Part shown: piece by piece, positions 7,737 to 16,793 of the stretch
Layout: every line of letters starts with the position of its first letter
Numbering within the stretch: position 1 is the stretch's first letter
Source of the DNA: an uncultured Brevundimonas sp.
GTDB taxonomy: Bacteria > Pseudomonadota > Alphaproteobacteria > Caulobacterales > Caulobacteraceae
NCBI RefSeq assembly: GCF_943913055.1
Contig: NZ_CALTWS010000006.1
Coordinates: 1-26,596, forward strand
Direction: 5' to 3'
Length of the DNA: 26,596 nt
The notes under the pieces: model-generated
The model's input: the letters and a program-made list of their open reading frames with translations, nothing else
What the model was told of the DNA's origin: nothing
Databases searched by the model: none
Position numbers and translations under genes: made by a program

Positions 7737-8486
7737 TCAGCCCAGTTTCTTTATCAGCGCCTGCGCCGCCGCCGGGTTGCGCACCTTTGCGCCCGAGATG
7801 AAATAGGCAAAGACGTCGCCGCGTTTGGCCCAGGCCTTTGTCTGTTCCGCCACCGCATCCAGTTCGTCCGAGGTCATGCCCGTCGGCTCGTCCTCGCGGC
7901 TGGACATCAGCCGGGCATAGGTAAAGTCCGCCGTCGGCTGGTCGATCCGGGGCCATTCGGGCGCTTCGTCATCGACGGCATAGACGATGGCCGCGCCATA
8001 CTTGGCGGCCAGATCGTAGAATTGCGGGGTGTCGAACGTCGGACTGCGGACTTCCAGAGCATGGCGCAGACGCAGGCCGTCTTTCTCGGTCGGTAGCAGC
8101 TTCAGGAAGCCCTCGAAATCCTCGGCGTCGAACTTCTTGGTTGCCATGAACTGCCAGTTGATTGGCCCCAGCTTGTCGCCCAGAGCGGTCAGTCCCTGGT
8201 CCAGAAACCGGTCGAAACTCTCCTTGCCCTCGCTCAGTACCTTGCGGTTGGTGCAGTAGCGGCTGGCCTTGACCGAAAAGACGAACCCCTCCGGCGTTTC
8301 GTCACGCCATTTCATCCAGCTGTCGGGCTTGAAGGTGGAATAGTAGGTGCCGTTGATCTCGATGCTCGTCAGCGCCCGGCTGGCGAATTCCAGCTCGCGT
8401 TTCTGGACCAGATCGGAGGGATAGAAGACGCCGCGCCAGGGCTCATAAGTCCAGCCGCCGATGCCAGTGTAGATCTTGCCGCTCAT
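7737..8486 (-). CDS. DUF72 (YecE-like) domain protein
   Basis: This 249-residue protein is a DUF72/YecE family member with a predicted TIM-barrel-like fold and no firmly established function. It opens with KIYTGIGGWTYEPWRGVFYP and includes the conserved SIEINGTYYSTFK (about residues 41-53), FVFSVKASRY and RHALEVRSPTF. The start at 8486 is chosen because the family motif begins immediately after it and GAGG lies six bases upstream. The frame is open for 80 more codons, but that extension would run into the end of the hybrid kinase gene and is low-complexity. It lies 59 bases before the alcohol dehydrogenase start and 70 after the kinase stop, all on one strand. There is no signal peptide. Confidence 0.93.
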   Translation of the reverse strand: MSGKIYTGIGGWTYEPWRGVFYPSDLVQKRELEFASRALTSIEINGTYYSTFKPDSWMKWRDETPEGFVFSVKASRYCTNRKVLSEGKESFDRFLDQGLTALGDKLGPINWQFMATKKFDAEDFEGFLKLLPTEKDGLRLRHALEVRSPTFDTPQFYDLAAKYGAAIVYAVDDEAPEWPRIDQPTADFTYARLMSSREDEPTGMTSDELDAVAEQTKAWAKRGDVFAYFISGAKVRNPAAAQALIKKLG

Positions 8487-8556
8487 GTCCTGCCTCGCTT
8501 CTGTGGCCAGACTACGCACCGTTGTCTGTTTGAGCCAGGCAAGAACGATTGCTGAT

Positions 8557-10134
<1,578 letters not shown>

Positions 10135-10205
10135 CGGCAACGCTTCCTACGGGGAACGCCGTACAACTAGCCGCGAGGGGTTAAGGTCACCTTTGCAGTG
10201 ACGGA

Positions 10206-11567
10206 TCAGTAGGCGAAATCGCGATACATTCGCCCGACGTCGCCCTGCCAGTCGCCGTGATAGAGCTCCAGCAACCGTTCGGCCGGGGTAATGCCGCTGT
10301 CGGCGATATCTTCCAGTTCGGACAGATAGCCGCGCTCATCGACCATGCCGCCGCTGAAACGGGCGCGGTTCTTCAGACCCTGTTTGGCGATGGCGACCAG
10401 ATCGACGGCGATGTCGCGCACGGATCGACCCGCGACTTCGGCCTTGAGCCCCAGACGGGTCACGTCGCGGCGCAGGCGCTCGTGGTCGGCGATGTCCCAG
10501 TCCTTGACCAAGTCCCAGGCAGCGGCCAACGACGGCGCGTCATACAGGACACCGGCCCACAGGGCCTGCAGCGCGCAGATGCGGCTCCACGGCCCGCCGT
10601 CGGCCCCGCGCATCTCCAGATAGGCCTTGAGGCGCACCTCGGGGAAGAGGGTGGTCAGATGGTCGTTCCAGTCCTTGAGCGTGGCGCGCTCGCCGGGCAG
10701 GGCGGGCAGGCCGTCGGTCATGAAGCTGCGGAACGACTGGCCCGACAGGTCGACATAGGTCTCGCCGCGCTTGGCGAAATACATCGGCACGTCCAGCGCA
10801 TAGTCGGCGTAGCGCTCGAAGCCGAACCCGTCCTGGAAGACGAAATCCAGCATGCCGGTGCGGTCGGGATCGGTGTCGGTCCAGACATTGGCGCGGGCTG
10901 ACAGGAAGCCGTTTGGCTGGCCCTCGGTGAAGGGCGAACAGGCGAACAGGGCGGTCGCGATCGGCTGCAGCGCCAGCGAGGTGCGGAACTTGGCGACCAT
11001 GTCGGCTTCGCTATCGAAGTCCAGGTTCGACTGGATGGTGCAGGTGCGCAGCATCATGTCGAGGCCCAGCGACCCTTTCTTGGGCATATAGGCTCGCATG
11101 ATGCCGTAACGACCCTTGGGCATGATCGGCACGTCCTCGCGCCGCCACATCGGATCGAAGCCCGCGCCCAAGAAACCCAGGTTCAACTGGTCCGCGACCT
11201 GTTTGACCTCCATCAGGTGACGGCCGGTCTCGTCGCAGATTTCGTGCACATCCTTCAGTGGCGCGCCGGACAGTTCGAACTGCCCGCCGGGCTCCAGGCT
11301 GATGGAGGCGGTCGTGCCCTCGGCGTTCTTGCGCTCCAAAGCGATGACGTGGCCGGCCTCCTCGACAGGGGTCCAGCCAAAACGTTGCAGGCCGGTCAGC
11401 ATGGCCAGGATGCCGCTGTCACCCTCATAGGCCGGGCGGCGCAGGGTGGTGCGGTCAAACCCGAACTTCTCGTGCTCGGCTCCGATGCGCCATTGGTCGC
11501 GGGGCTTGATGCCCTTGGACATGGCCCCGATCAGATCGTCTCTGGATAGCGGCGCGTGATCGGCCAT
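10206..11567 (-). CDS. gshA: Glutamate--cysteine ligase (plant/alphaproteobacterial type)
   Basis: This 453-residue enzyme joins glutamate and cysteine with ATP, the first step of glutathione synthesis. It belongs to the GCS2-type ligases shared by alphaproteobacteria and plants rather than the E. coli form. Supporting segments are WRIGAEHEKFGF (residues 26-37), which contributes acidic metal ligands, SISLEPGGQFELSG, the segment around LRTCTIQSNLDF, and SGITPAERLLELY near the end. Length is typical. The ATG at 11567 has AGGGG a short distance upstream. It follows rsmE by 43 bases on the same strand, an order I recall from other alphaproteobacteria. A glutathione synthetase gene is not in the window. 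Confidence 0.95.
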   Translation of the reverse strand: MADHAPLSRDDLIGAMSKGIKPRDQWRIGAEHEKFGFDRTTLRRPAYEGDSGILAMLTGLQRFGWTPVEEAGHVIALERKNAEGTTASISLEPGGQFELSGAPLKDVHEICDETGRHLMEVKQVADQLNLGFLGAGFDPMWRREDVPIMPKGRYGIMRAYMPKKGSLGLDMMLRTCTIQSNLDFDSEADMVAKFRTSLALQPIATALFACSPFTEGQPNGFLSARANVWTDTDPDRTGMLDFVFQDGFGFERYADYALDVPMYFAKRGETYVDLSGQSFRSFMTDGLPALPGERATLKDWNDHLTTLFPEVRLKAYLEMRGADGGPWSRICALQALWAGVLYDAPSLAAAWDLVKDWDIADHERLRRDVTRLGLKAEVAGRSVRDIAVDLVAIAKQGLKNRARFSGGMVDERGYLSELEDIADSGITPAERLLELYHGDWQGDVGRMYRDFAY

Positions 11568-11610
11568 CTGTAACCCCTGCTGTCGCGGCTAGATGGTGGG
11601 AAAAGCGGCG

Positions 11611-12357
11611 CTACTCAAGAGGCTGTAAGCTTGCGGCCGATCTTTCCCAATCGCCCGCCGCCGCCTGCCAGAGAGTCATGGCCGCGATGGCGGCGGTGTC
11701 GGCGCGCAAAACACGTGGACCCAGCGAGACGGCGGTGGTGAAGGGCAGGGCGCGGAGGCGCTCGCGCTCCTCCGGCGAGAAGCCGCCTTCAGGACCAATC
11801 AGGATAGCCCATGGCGAAGGAGTTGAGTTTGAAAGCGCCTGAGCAACCGGTGCCCCGCCCGTCTCGTCGCAGAACATGAGGCGGCGGCCATCCTGCCAGG
11901 TGTCGAGGATGTCGGACAGCTTCATGGGGTCATCAACGACCGGCACATCCAGACGCCCCGTCTGCTCGGCGGCCTCCTCGACGATGGCGTCCAGGCGATC
12001 CAGGCGGATGCGGTCGGCATTGGTGCGCTGGGTCAGGGTCAGACGGACCCGACGCGCGCCCAGTTCGGCGGCCTTTTCGACGATGGTTTCGACCCGCGCC
12101 TTCTTGACCACGGCGACGATCAGTTCGAGGTCGGGGCCGAAGGTCTGAGACCGCACCTGCTCCTGCGCCGTCAGGATGACACCCTTCTTGAGCACCTCGG
12201 CGATAGTGCAGCGCCACTCGCCGTCCTGACCGTTGAAGACCAGCAGATCGTCGCTGGCCTTCAGCCGCATGACCTGTGTCAGGTAGCGCGACTGGTCGAG
12301 CGTGGGCGCGACGGCCGCGCCGGCGGACAGGGGCTGGGGGACATGGAGGCGGATCAT
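11611..12357 (-). CDS. rsmE: 16S rRNA (uracil(1498)-N3)-methyltransferase
   Basis: This 248-residue SPOUT-class methyltransferase modifies U1498 of 16S rRNA using SAM. The N-terminal RNA-binding domain begins IRLHVPQPLSAGA and includes YLTQVMRLKASDDLLVFNGQ. The trefoil-knot SAM site is marked by ILIGPEGGFSPEERE (about residue 190) and SLGPRVLRADTA (about residue 215). The segment KKARVETIVEKAAELGARRV is also typical. Length is normal. The ATG is four bases after the stop of the DUF5615 gene and lacks a clear ribosome site, which suggests translational coupling to that gene. gshA follows on the same strand. Confidence 0.95.
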   Translation of the reverse strand: MIRLHVPQPLSAGAAVAPTLDQSRYLTQVMRLKASDDLLVFNGQDGEWRCTIAEVLKKGVILTAQEQVRSQTFGPDLELIVAVVKKARVETIVEKAAELGARRVRLTLTQRTNADRIRLDRLDAIVEEAAEQTGRLDVPVVDDPMKLSDILDTWQDGRRLMFCDETGGAPVAQALSNSTPSPWAILIGPEGGFSPEERERLRALPFTTAVSLGPRVLRADTAAIAAMTLWQAAAGDWERSAASLQPLE

Positions 12358-12361
12358 CGGG

Positions 12362-12694
12362 TCAGCCGATTTCGATAAGGTCTTCGTTTTCCGCGACAGC
12401 CATCGTCAGGATCCGCAGAGTATGGGTTCGAAGCAACCCTTCAATATAGGCCGTCGACCGATTCCCACATTTGAGCCATACAACTTTCGGCGGCGATCCC
12501 AAAAGGGCCGATAGATCGGCAAAGTCCGCATCCAGTGTCACGATGCAGAAGTCGTGCTCGGCCGCGTAAAGCCAGATCGTGCGATCGTCCGCACGATCCA
12601 GGTCCAGCAATCGCACTTGACTGGACCCGGGAAAGGCGTGGGCGAGTGCCGCGGCGAGACGGTAGCTCAGGTTCTGATCAAACAGCAGTTTCAC
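12362..12694 (-). CDS. DUF5615 family PIN-like protein, probable toxin of a toxin-antitoxin pair
   Basis: This 110-residue protein has the pattern of DUF5615, a PIN-like nuclease family. It opens KLLFDQNLSYRLAAAL with the first acidic residue Asp6. A DDRTIWLYAAEHDFCIVTLDADF segment supplies Asp36/Asp37 and Asp55/Asp57, the expected metal-binding acids of a PIN-like site. No key acid appears lost, so it may be active. The upstream partner is a DUF433 gene that overlaps it by 4 bases, the usual pairing for this family. PIN-domain toxins typically cleave RNA; that activity is inferred, not shown. It runs directly into rsmE four bases later. Confidence 0.88.
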   Translation of the reverse strand: MKLLFDQNLSYRLAAALAHAFPGSSQVRLLDLDRADDRTIWLYAAEHDFCIVTLDADFADLSALLGSPPKVVWLKCGNRSTAYIEGLLRTHTLRILTMAVAENEDLIEIG

Positions 12695-12918
12695 GCCGTG
12701 GCGATCACGGTCCGGCGTTGGCGTGCTGCGGCGAATGCAAGGACGGCCCGAATGTCGTCCTCGGTCAGCTCAGGAAAGTCGTCGAGAATCTCAGAGTGAC
12801 TCATGCCTTCTGCCAGCCATCCCAGCACGTCGGCCACAGTGATGCGCATGCCGCGCACGCTGGCCTGGCCGCCACGCTTTCCGGGTTCGACCGTAATGTG
12901 TTCGCGATAGTCGATCAT
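12691..12918 (-). CDS. DUF433 family protein, probable antitoxin
   Basis: This 75-residue protein fits DUF433, a small helix-turn-helix-like family that accompanies DUF5615 proteins. Visible hallmarks are GGQASVRGMRITVADVLGWL (about residues 16-35), then GMSHSEILDDFPELTEDDI and an alanine-rich final helix. It would bind and neutralise its partner and may repress its own promoter, by analogy with other toxin-antitoxin pairs. AAGG lies seven bases before the ATG. The stop overlaps the DUF5615 start by 4 bases. It begins 43 bases after the stop of an acyl-CoA dehydrogenase gene on the same strand, so it could be read through from that operon. No separate promoter is obvious in those 43 bases. 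Confidence 0.88.
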   Translation of the reverse strand: MIDYREHITVEPGKRGGQASVRGMRITVADVLGWLAEGMSHSEILDDFPELTEDDIRAVLAFAAARQRRTVIATA

Positions 12919-12961
12919 GAAACGCCTTCTATCACAGGCTCGATCGCGGACACAGGCCCCG

Positions 12962-14125
12962 CTACAGCGTCCGTGCGATCAAGAGCTTCATGATCTCGTT
13001 CGTGCCGCCATAGATGCGCTGGACGCGGGCGTCCTTGTAGAGCTGGGCGATCGGGTATTCGTTCATATAGCCGTAGCCGCCGTGCAGCTGGAGCATCTCG
13101 TCGATGGTCTCGCCCTGGATGTCGGTGACCCAGTATTTGGCCATGGAGGCGGTGGCGGCGTCGAGCTGACCCTTCAGGTGCAGGCCGATGCAATGGTCGG
13201 TGAAGACCTTGGCGACGGTCAGCTTGGTCTTGACCTCGGCCAGTTTGAACTGGGTGTTCTGGAAGTCGAGGATGCGTTTGCCGAAGGCCTTGCGCTCTTT
13301 CACATAGGCGATGGTCTCGGTCAGGCCGCGCTCGGCGGCGGCGACGCCCTGGACGGCGATGTTCAGCCGTTCCTGCGGCAGTTGCTGCATCAGCTGGACG
13401 AAGCCCTGGCCCTCGTTGCCGCCGATGATGTTCTCGGCCGGCACCTTCACGTCGTTGAAGAAGAGTTCGGAGGTGTCGTTGGCCTCCATGCCGATCTTGT
13501 GCAGGTTGCGGCCGCGCTCGAAGCCTTCGGCTCCGTCGGTTTCGACGACGATCAGCGACGTGCCCTTGGCTCCTTCGGCGGGGTCGGTCTTGGCCACCAC
13601 GATGATGAAGTTGGCCAGTTGGCCATTGGTGATAAAGGTCTTGGAGCCGTTCAGGACATAGCCGTTGCCCGACTTGACCGCGGTGGTCTTGATGCCCTGC
13701 AGGTCCGAGCCCGCGCCCGGCTCGGTCATGGCGATGGCCCCGACCAGTTCACCCGAGACCAGGCGCGGCAGCCAGCGCTGCTTCTGCTCCTCGGTGCCGT
13801 AATGCCAGATGTAGGGCATGACGATCGCATTGTGCAGGCTGATGCCGAAATGGTCCGCGCCCTTCCAGCCCAGCTGACGCATCAGCACGACCTCGTGGCG
13901 ATAGTCGCCGCCCATGCCGCCGTCTTCCTCGGGCATGGAAATCCCCAGCAGGCCCGCATCGCCTGCGTCGCTCCAGAGTTGGCGCGGGACCGAGCTGTCG
14001 GCGATCCACTGCGCGAACTGCTCCGGCGGGGCATGCTCGTCGATCCACTTGCCAACGCTGTCGGAGAAGAGGGTGATCTCTTCGTCCTGCATGAAGTCTG
14101 GGTCGGGGCTGTTGAGGATGTTCAT
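12962..14125 (-). CDS. Acyl-CoA dehydrogenase, IVD/LCAD-like
   Basis: This 387-residue FAD enzyme desaturates an acyl-CoA at the alpha-beta bond and passes electrons to ETF. Hallmarks are AIAMTEPGAGSDLQGI (FAD/substrate region, about residue 130), TFITNGQLANFIIVVAKT, KAFGKRILDFQNTQFKLAE, and the C-terminal LQLHGGYGYMNEYPI and RIYGGTNEIMK. The usual catalytic Glu of short- and medium-chain enzymes (YEGT) is Gly here. In isovaleryl-CoA and long-chain dehydrogenases the base lies earlier, and QERLNIA (about residue 250) supplies a Glu at that place. The substrate is probably branched or long chain, but undetermined. GGAG lies eight bases before the ATG. It is separated from the larger dehydrogenase upstream by a 160-base REP-like element. 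Confidence 0.93.
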   Translation of the reverse strand: MNILNSPDPDFMQDEEITLFSDSVGKWIDEHAPPEQFAQWIADSSVPRQLWSDAGDAGLLGISMPEEDGGMGGDYRHEVVLMRQLGWKGADHFGISLHNAIVMPYIWHYGTEEQKQRWLPRLVSGELVGAIAMTEPGAGSDLQGIKTTAVKSGNGYVLNGSKTFITNGQLANFIIVVAKTDPAEGAKGTSLIVVETDGAEGFERGRNLHKIGMEANDTSELFFNDVKVPAENIIGGNEGQGFVQLMQQLPQERLNIAVQGVAAAERGLTETIAYVKERKAFGKRILDFQNTQFKLAEVKTKLTVAKVFTDHCIGLHLKGQLDAATASMAKYWVTDIQGETIDEMLQLHGGYGYMNEYPIAQLYKDARVQRIYGGTNEIMKLLIARTL

Positions 14126-14148
14126 GGCAGAGGCTCCGCAATCAAAAG

Positions 14149-14277
14149 CCCTTCCCCCTCGATGGGGGAAGGGTTGGAATGGGGGTGGAGGCGGTCCGAG
14201 CAGATGCCTCTATCGAGACCACTTCCGCTGACACTTTCACCCCCAACCCCGGCCCTTCCCCCGTCGAGGGGCAAGGG
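14149..14277. repeat. REP-like inverted repeat pair between the two acyl-CoA dehydrogenase genes
   Basis: The 160-base gap holds two G/C-rich hairpins in opposite orientation. The first pairs CCCTTCCCCC (14149-14158) perfectly with GGGGGAAGGG (14164-14173) around a TCGAT loop. The second has CCCTTCCCCC (14253-14262) against GGGGCAAGGG (14268-14277) with one internal mismatch. Between them GGGGGTG and CACCCCC blocks are also inverted, so the two halves can fold on each other. This matches the layout of REP/BIME extragenic elements that I know as widespread in GC-rich alphaproteobacteria. It may attenuate or stabilise the transcript between the genes. Confidence 0.8.
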
Positions 14278-14285
14278 AGAAGAAA

Positions 14286-16067
14286 TCAAAACGCCTCCGC
14301 CGGAAGCGCCATCAGCACGTCCGCGCCGGTCTTCAGCTTGGCCAAATGGGCGTGGGCGTCGGGCAGGATGCGTTCGACGAAATAGCGGCCGGTGGCGATC
14401 TTGTTGACATAGAAGGGATCGTCCGAACCGGCGTCGATCTTGGCCTGGGCGGCCTTGGCCATCTGGGCCCAGAGATAGGCCAGGGCGGTGATGCCGAACA
14501 GGTTCAGGTAATCGGTCGAGGCCGCACCGGCATTGTCGGGATTGGCCATGCCGTTCTGCATCAGCCACATGGTCGCTTCCTGCAGCTTCTTCTTGGCATC
14601 GGCCAGACCCTCGACGAAGGGCTGTACGGGGCCCTCACCGCCATTTTCAGCCACGAAAGCGTCGATGTCGGCGAACCAGCTCATGATGGCGCGGCCACCC
14701 TGCGACGGCAGCTTGCGGCCGACCAGGTCCAGCGCCTGAATACCGTTGGTGCCTTCGTAGATCATGGTGATCCGCGCATCGCGCAGATACTGCGACGCCT
14801 GGAAATGCTCGGTGTAGCCCGAACCGCCATGGACCTGCATGGCCAGGCTGGCGACGTGGAAGCCCTTGTCGGTCAGATAGGCCTTCAGCACCGGGGTGAT
14901 CAGACCCATGTAGTCATGGGCCTTCTGCGCCTCGGCGGGGTCTTCGGAGCGTTGCAGGTCGGCCTGGAGCGCGGTCCACAAAATGAAAGCCTGGCCCCCT
15001 TCGACGAAGGCCTTGGCCTCCATCAGCATGCGACGCACGTCGGGATGGACCAGGATGCTGTCGGCGGGACCGTCGGGGTTCTTGGGTCCGGTCAGACTGC
15101 GGCCCTGCAGGCGGTCCTTGGCGAACTCCACGGCGGCCTGATAGGCCGCGTCGCCGATGGCCAGACCTTGCAGGCCGGTGCCCAGGCGGGCCTCGTTCAT
15201 GACCACGAACATGTTGTTCATGCCCCGGCCTTCCTCGCCGATCAGCCAGCCGGTCGCGCCGTCGTACTGCATGACGCAGGTGGCGTTGCCGTGGATGCCC
15301 ATCTTGTGCTCGAGGCCCGCGCACATCAGGCTGTTGCGCTCGCCCAGGCTGCCGTCGTCGTTGACCAGCACCTTGGGCACCAGGAACAGCGACAGGCCCT
15401 TGATCCCGGCGGGCGCGCCCTCGACGCGGGCCAGGACAGTGTGGATGATGTTGTCGGTGAAGTCGTGCTCGCCGGCCGAGATCCAGATCTTCTGGCCGGT
15501 GATCTTGTAGCTGCCGTCCGCTTGCGGCACCGCCTTGGTCCGCACCATGCCCAGGTCCGTCCCGCACTGGGGCTCGGTCAGGTTCATCGTCCCGCCCCAC
15601 TCGCCGGTGGCCATCTTGGGCAGGTATTTGGCCTTCAGTTCTTCCGACGCATTGGCGTGGATACCGGCATAGGCCCCGGCGGTCAGGCCCGGATACATGG
15701 AGAAGGCGGCCGAGGCGGCGGCGGTGAACTGGCCGAAGGCCATCGACACCACGGCGGGCATGCCCTGTCCACCATAGGCCGGATCGGCGGCCAGCGCCGG
15801 CCAGCCGGCCTCGACCATGGCCTGATAGGCTTCCTTCCAGCCCTTGGGTCCGGTGACGACGCCATTGTCCCAGTGGCAGCCTTCCTTGTCGCCCGAATGG
15901 TTGATCGGGGCGATGACTTCCTCGGCGAACTTGGCCCCTTCTTCCAGGATCTGGCCGACCAGGTCGGACGAGACGTCGGCGAAACCGGGCTGGTTGGCGT
16001 AGCGATCGATCTCCAGAACCTCGTTCAGGATGAAGGTCAGGTCGCGGACGGGGGCCTTGTAAGCCAT
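14286..16067 (-). CDS. Acyl-CoA dehydrogenase, large (FadE/DmdC-like) type with extra C-terminal domain
   Basis: This 593-residue acyl-CoA dehydrogenase is about 200 residues longer than the classic type. The short N-terminal extension MAYKAPVRDLTFILNEVLEI is typical of this subfamily. The core shows NLTEPQCGTDLGMVRTKA (about residues 160-177), KIWISAGEHDFTDNI, EHKMGIHGNATCVM and MQVHGGSGYTEHF. The catalytic base is the Glu of MIYEGTNGIQALDLVGRK (about residue 430). A helical C-terminal domain follows from about residue 460 to the end. Related proteins are annotated as long-chain or 3-methylmercaptopropionyl-CoA (DmdC) dehydrogenases; I cannot choose a substrate from sequence. The start lies three bases after the stop of the MerR gene, so the regulator and enzyme are probably one transcript. 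Confidence 0.94.
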   Translation of the reverse strand: MAYKAPVRDLTFILNEVLEIDRYANQPGFADVSSDLVGQILEEGAKFAEEVIAPINHSGDKEGCHWDNGVVTGPKGWKEAYQAMVEAGWPALAADPAYGGQGMPAVVSMAFGQFTAAASAAFSMYPGLTAGAYAGIHANASEELKAKYLPKMATGEWGGTMNLTEPQCGTDLGMVRTKAVPQADGSYKITGQKIWISAGEHDFTDNIIHTVLARVEGAPAGIKGLSLFLVPKVLVNDDGSLGERNSLMCAGLEHKMGIHGNATCVMQYDGATGWLIGEEGRGMNNMFVVMNEARLGTGLQGLAIGDAAYQAAVEFAKDRLQGRSLTGPKNPDGPADSILVHPDVRRMLMEAKAFVEGGQAFILWTALQADLQRSEDPAEAQKAHDYMGLITPVLKAYLTDKGFHVASLAMQVHGGSGYTEHFQASQYLRDARITMIYEGTNGIQALDLVGRKLPSQGGRAIMSWFADIDAFVAENGGEGPVQPFVEGLADAKKKLQEATMWLMQNGMANPDNAGAASTDYLNLFGITALAYLWAQMAKAAQAKIDAGSDDPFYVNKIATGRYFVERILPDAHAHLAKLKTGADVLMALPAEAF

Positions 16068-16070
16068 GGG

Positions 16071-16556
16071 TCAGGCTCTCGCTTTGAAGGGATGAAGGGT
16101 GTGATCGGGGTTCATGCGCGCCTTCAGCAGGCTGGCATATTCTTCGGCGCCGGGCAGCAGGTCGGGACGGTATTCGCCCAGCTTGCGCTCCATGACGGCG
16201 CAGGCCTCCTCGGCGGTTTCGATGGCGGCATCCAGGTCTTCGCGCTGCTGTTTCAGGGCGGCGATCTGGGCGCGGTGGCGACGCAGGGCCACGGCCATCT
16301 GATGGGTGTTGTGGTCGTCGTGATCGTAGAGATCGAGCATCTGCTGGATCTCGACCAGGGAAAAGCCGATGCGGCGTCCGCGCAGGATCAGCTTCAGCCG
16401 GGCGCGGTCGCGGGCGTCATAGACGCGGGTCTGGCCCTTGCGCGCAGGAGTCAGGAGCCCCTTGTCCTCATAGAAGCGAAGGGCTCTCGCCGTCGCGCCG
16501 AACTCTCGGCACAACTGGCGGATGGAGTAGGTGCGATGATCGTCGGCGGTCGCCAT
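16071..16556 (-). CDS. MerR-family transcriptional regulator of acyl-CoA catabolism (LiuR-like)
   Basis: The N-terminal winged HTH of the MerR family is clear: YSIRQLCREFGATARALRFYEDKGLL then an RVYDARDRARLKLILRGRRIGFSLVEI segment. A long dimerisation coiled coil follows (about residues 80-135 with QMAVALRRHRAQIAALKQQREDLDAAIETAEE), then a short tail. There are no cysteines in the effector region, so it is not a metal sensor. Its place immediately before two acyl-CoA dehydrogenases resembles LiuR-type regulators of branched-chain or fatty acyl-CoA breakdown. I chose the ATG at 16556 (161 residues), because a TATGAC -10-like box lies seven bases upstream and the operator-like dyad sits in front of it. 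A start at 16568 (165 residues) is possible but would put the ATG against the dyad. Confidence 0.9.
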   Translation of the reverse strand: MATADDHRTYSIRQLCREFGATARALRFYEDKGLLTPARKGQTRVYDARDRARLKLILRGRRIGFSLVEIQQMLDLYDHDDHNTHQMAVALRRHRAQIAALKQQREDLDAAIETAEEACAVMERKLGEYRPDLLPGAEEYASLLKARMNPDHTLHPFKARA

Positions 16557-16571
16557 GCCGAACGTCATAAC

Positions 16572-16587
16572 TTGACGTGCACGTAAA
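16572..16587. promoter_or_regulatory. Operator-like dyad between merR-type gene and DUF2256 gene
   Basis: TTGACGTGCACGTAAA contains the perfect 10-base palindrome ACGTGCACGT (16575-16584), with two more outer matching pairs. On the minus strand a -10-like TATGAC (16569-16564) lies on one side. A weak -35-like CTTCCC (16593-16588) lies on the other, so the dyad fills an 18-base spacer, as in MerR-family promoters. The ACGT-based dyad resembles those I recall for LiuR-type regulators. It is a candidate autoregulatory site that could also affect the divergent small gene. Confidence 0.55.
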
Positions 16588-16625
16588 GGGAAGCCTTGGC
16601 GCAGTCATGATGCTAGGATGCGACA

Positions 16626-16793
16626 ATGGCCCGCAAACACGTCAATGACGCCGGCACCGCCAAGCGCGACCTGCCCAGAAAGACCTGCGTGGTCTGTGGC
16701 CTGCCGTTCAACTGGCGGCGCAAATGGGCGCGCGACTGGGATCAGGTGAAGGTCTGCTCGGACCGGTGCCGGGCGGCGAAGCCGAAGGCCTAA
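16626..16793 (+). CDS. DUF2256 family zinc-ribbon-like small protein
   Basis: This 55-residue basic protein was found by direct translation. It has the DUF2256 pattern: a Lys/Arg-rich start, CVVCGLPFNWRRKWARDW (Cys21, Cys24), then VCSDRCR (Cys44, Cys48). The four cysteines (CxxC and CxxxC) could bind one zinc. Length and motif order are normal for the family, whose function is unknown; I recall homologues near cryptochrome/photolyase genes, but none is visible here. AGGA lies seven bases before the ATG; alternatively GCTAGGAT (16612-16619) is a -10 element and the transcript is leaderless. It diverges from the MerR gene and its stop overlaps the convergent DoxX-like gene by 4 bases. Confidence 0.88.
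   Translation: MARKHVNDAGTAKRDLPRKTCVVCGLPFNWRRKWARDWDQVKVCSDRCRAAKPKA

Noticed and set aside
10183..10193. AAGGTCACCTT palindrome before the hybrid kinase gene as a terminator of gshA
   Set aside because: The stem is only five bases with a one-base centre and there is no T-tract in the reading direction of gshA.
14346..16586. A 746-codon open frame on the plus strand opposite the large acyl-CoA dehydrogenase and the MerR-like gene
   Set aside because: It mirrors two genes with clear family motifs on the other strand. Its product is a Gly/His/Gln-rich sequence typical of antisense reading in GC-rich DNA, with no recognisable domain.
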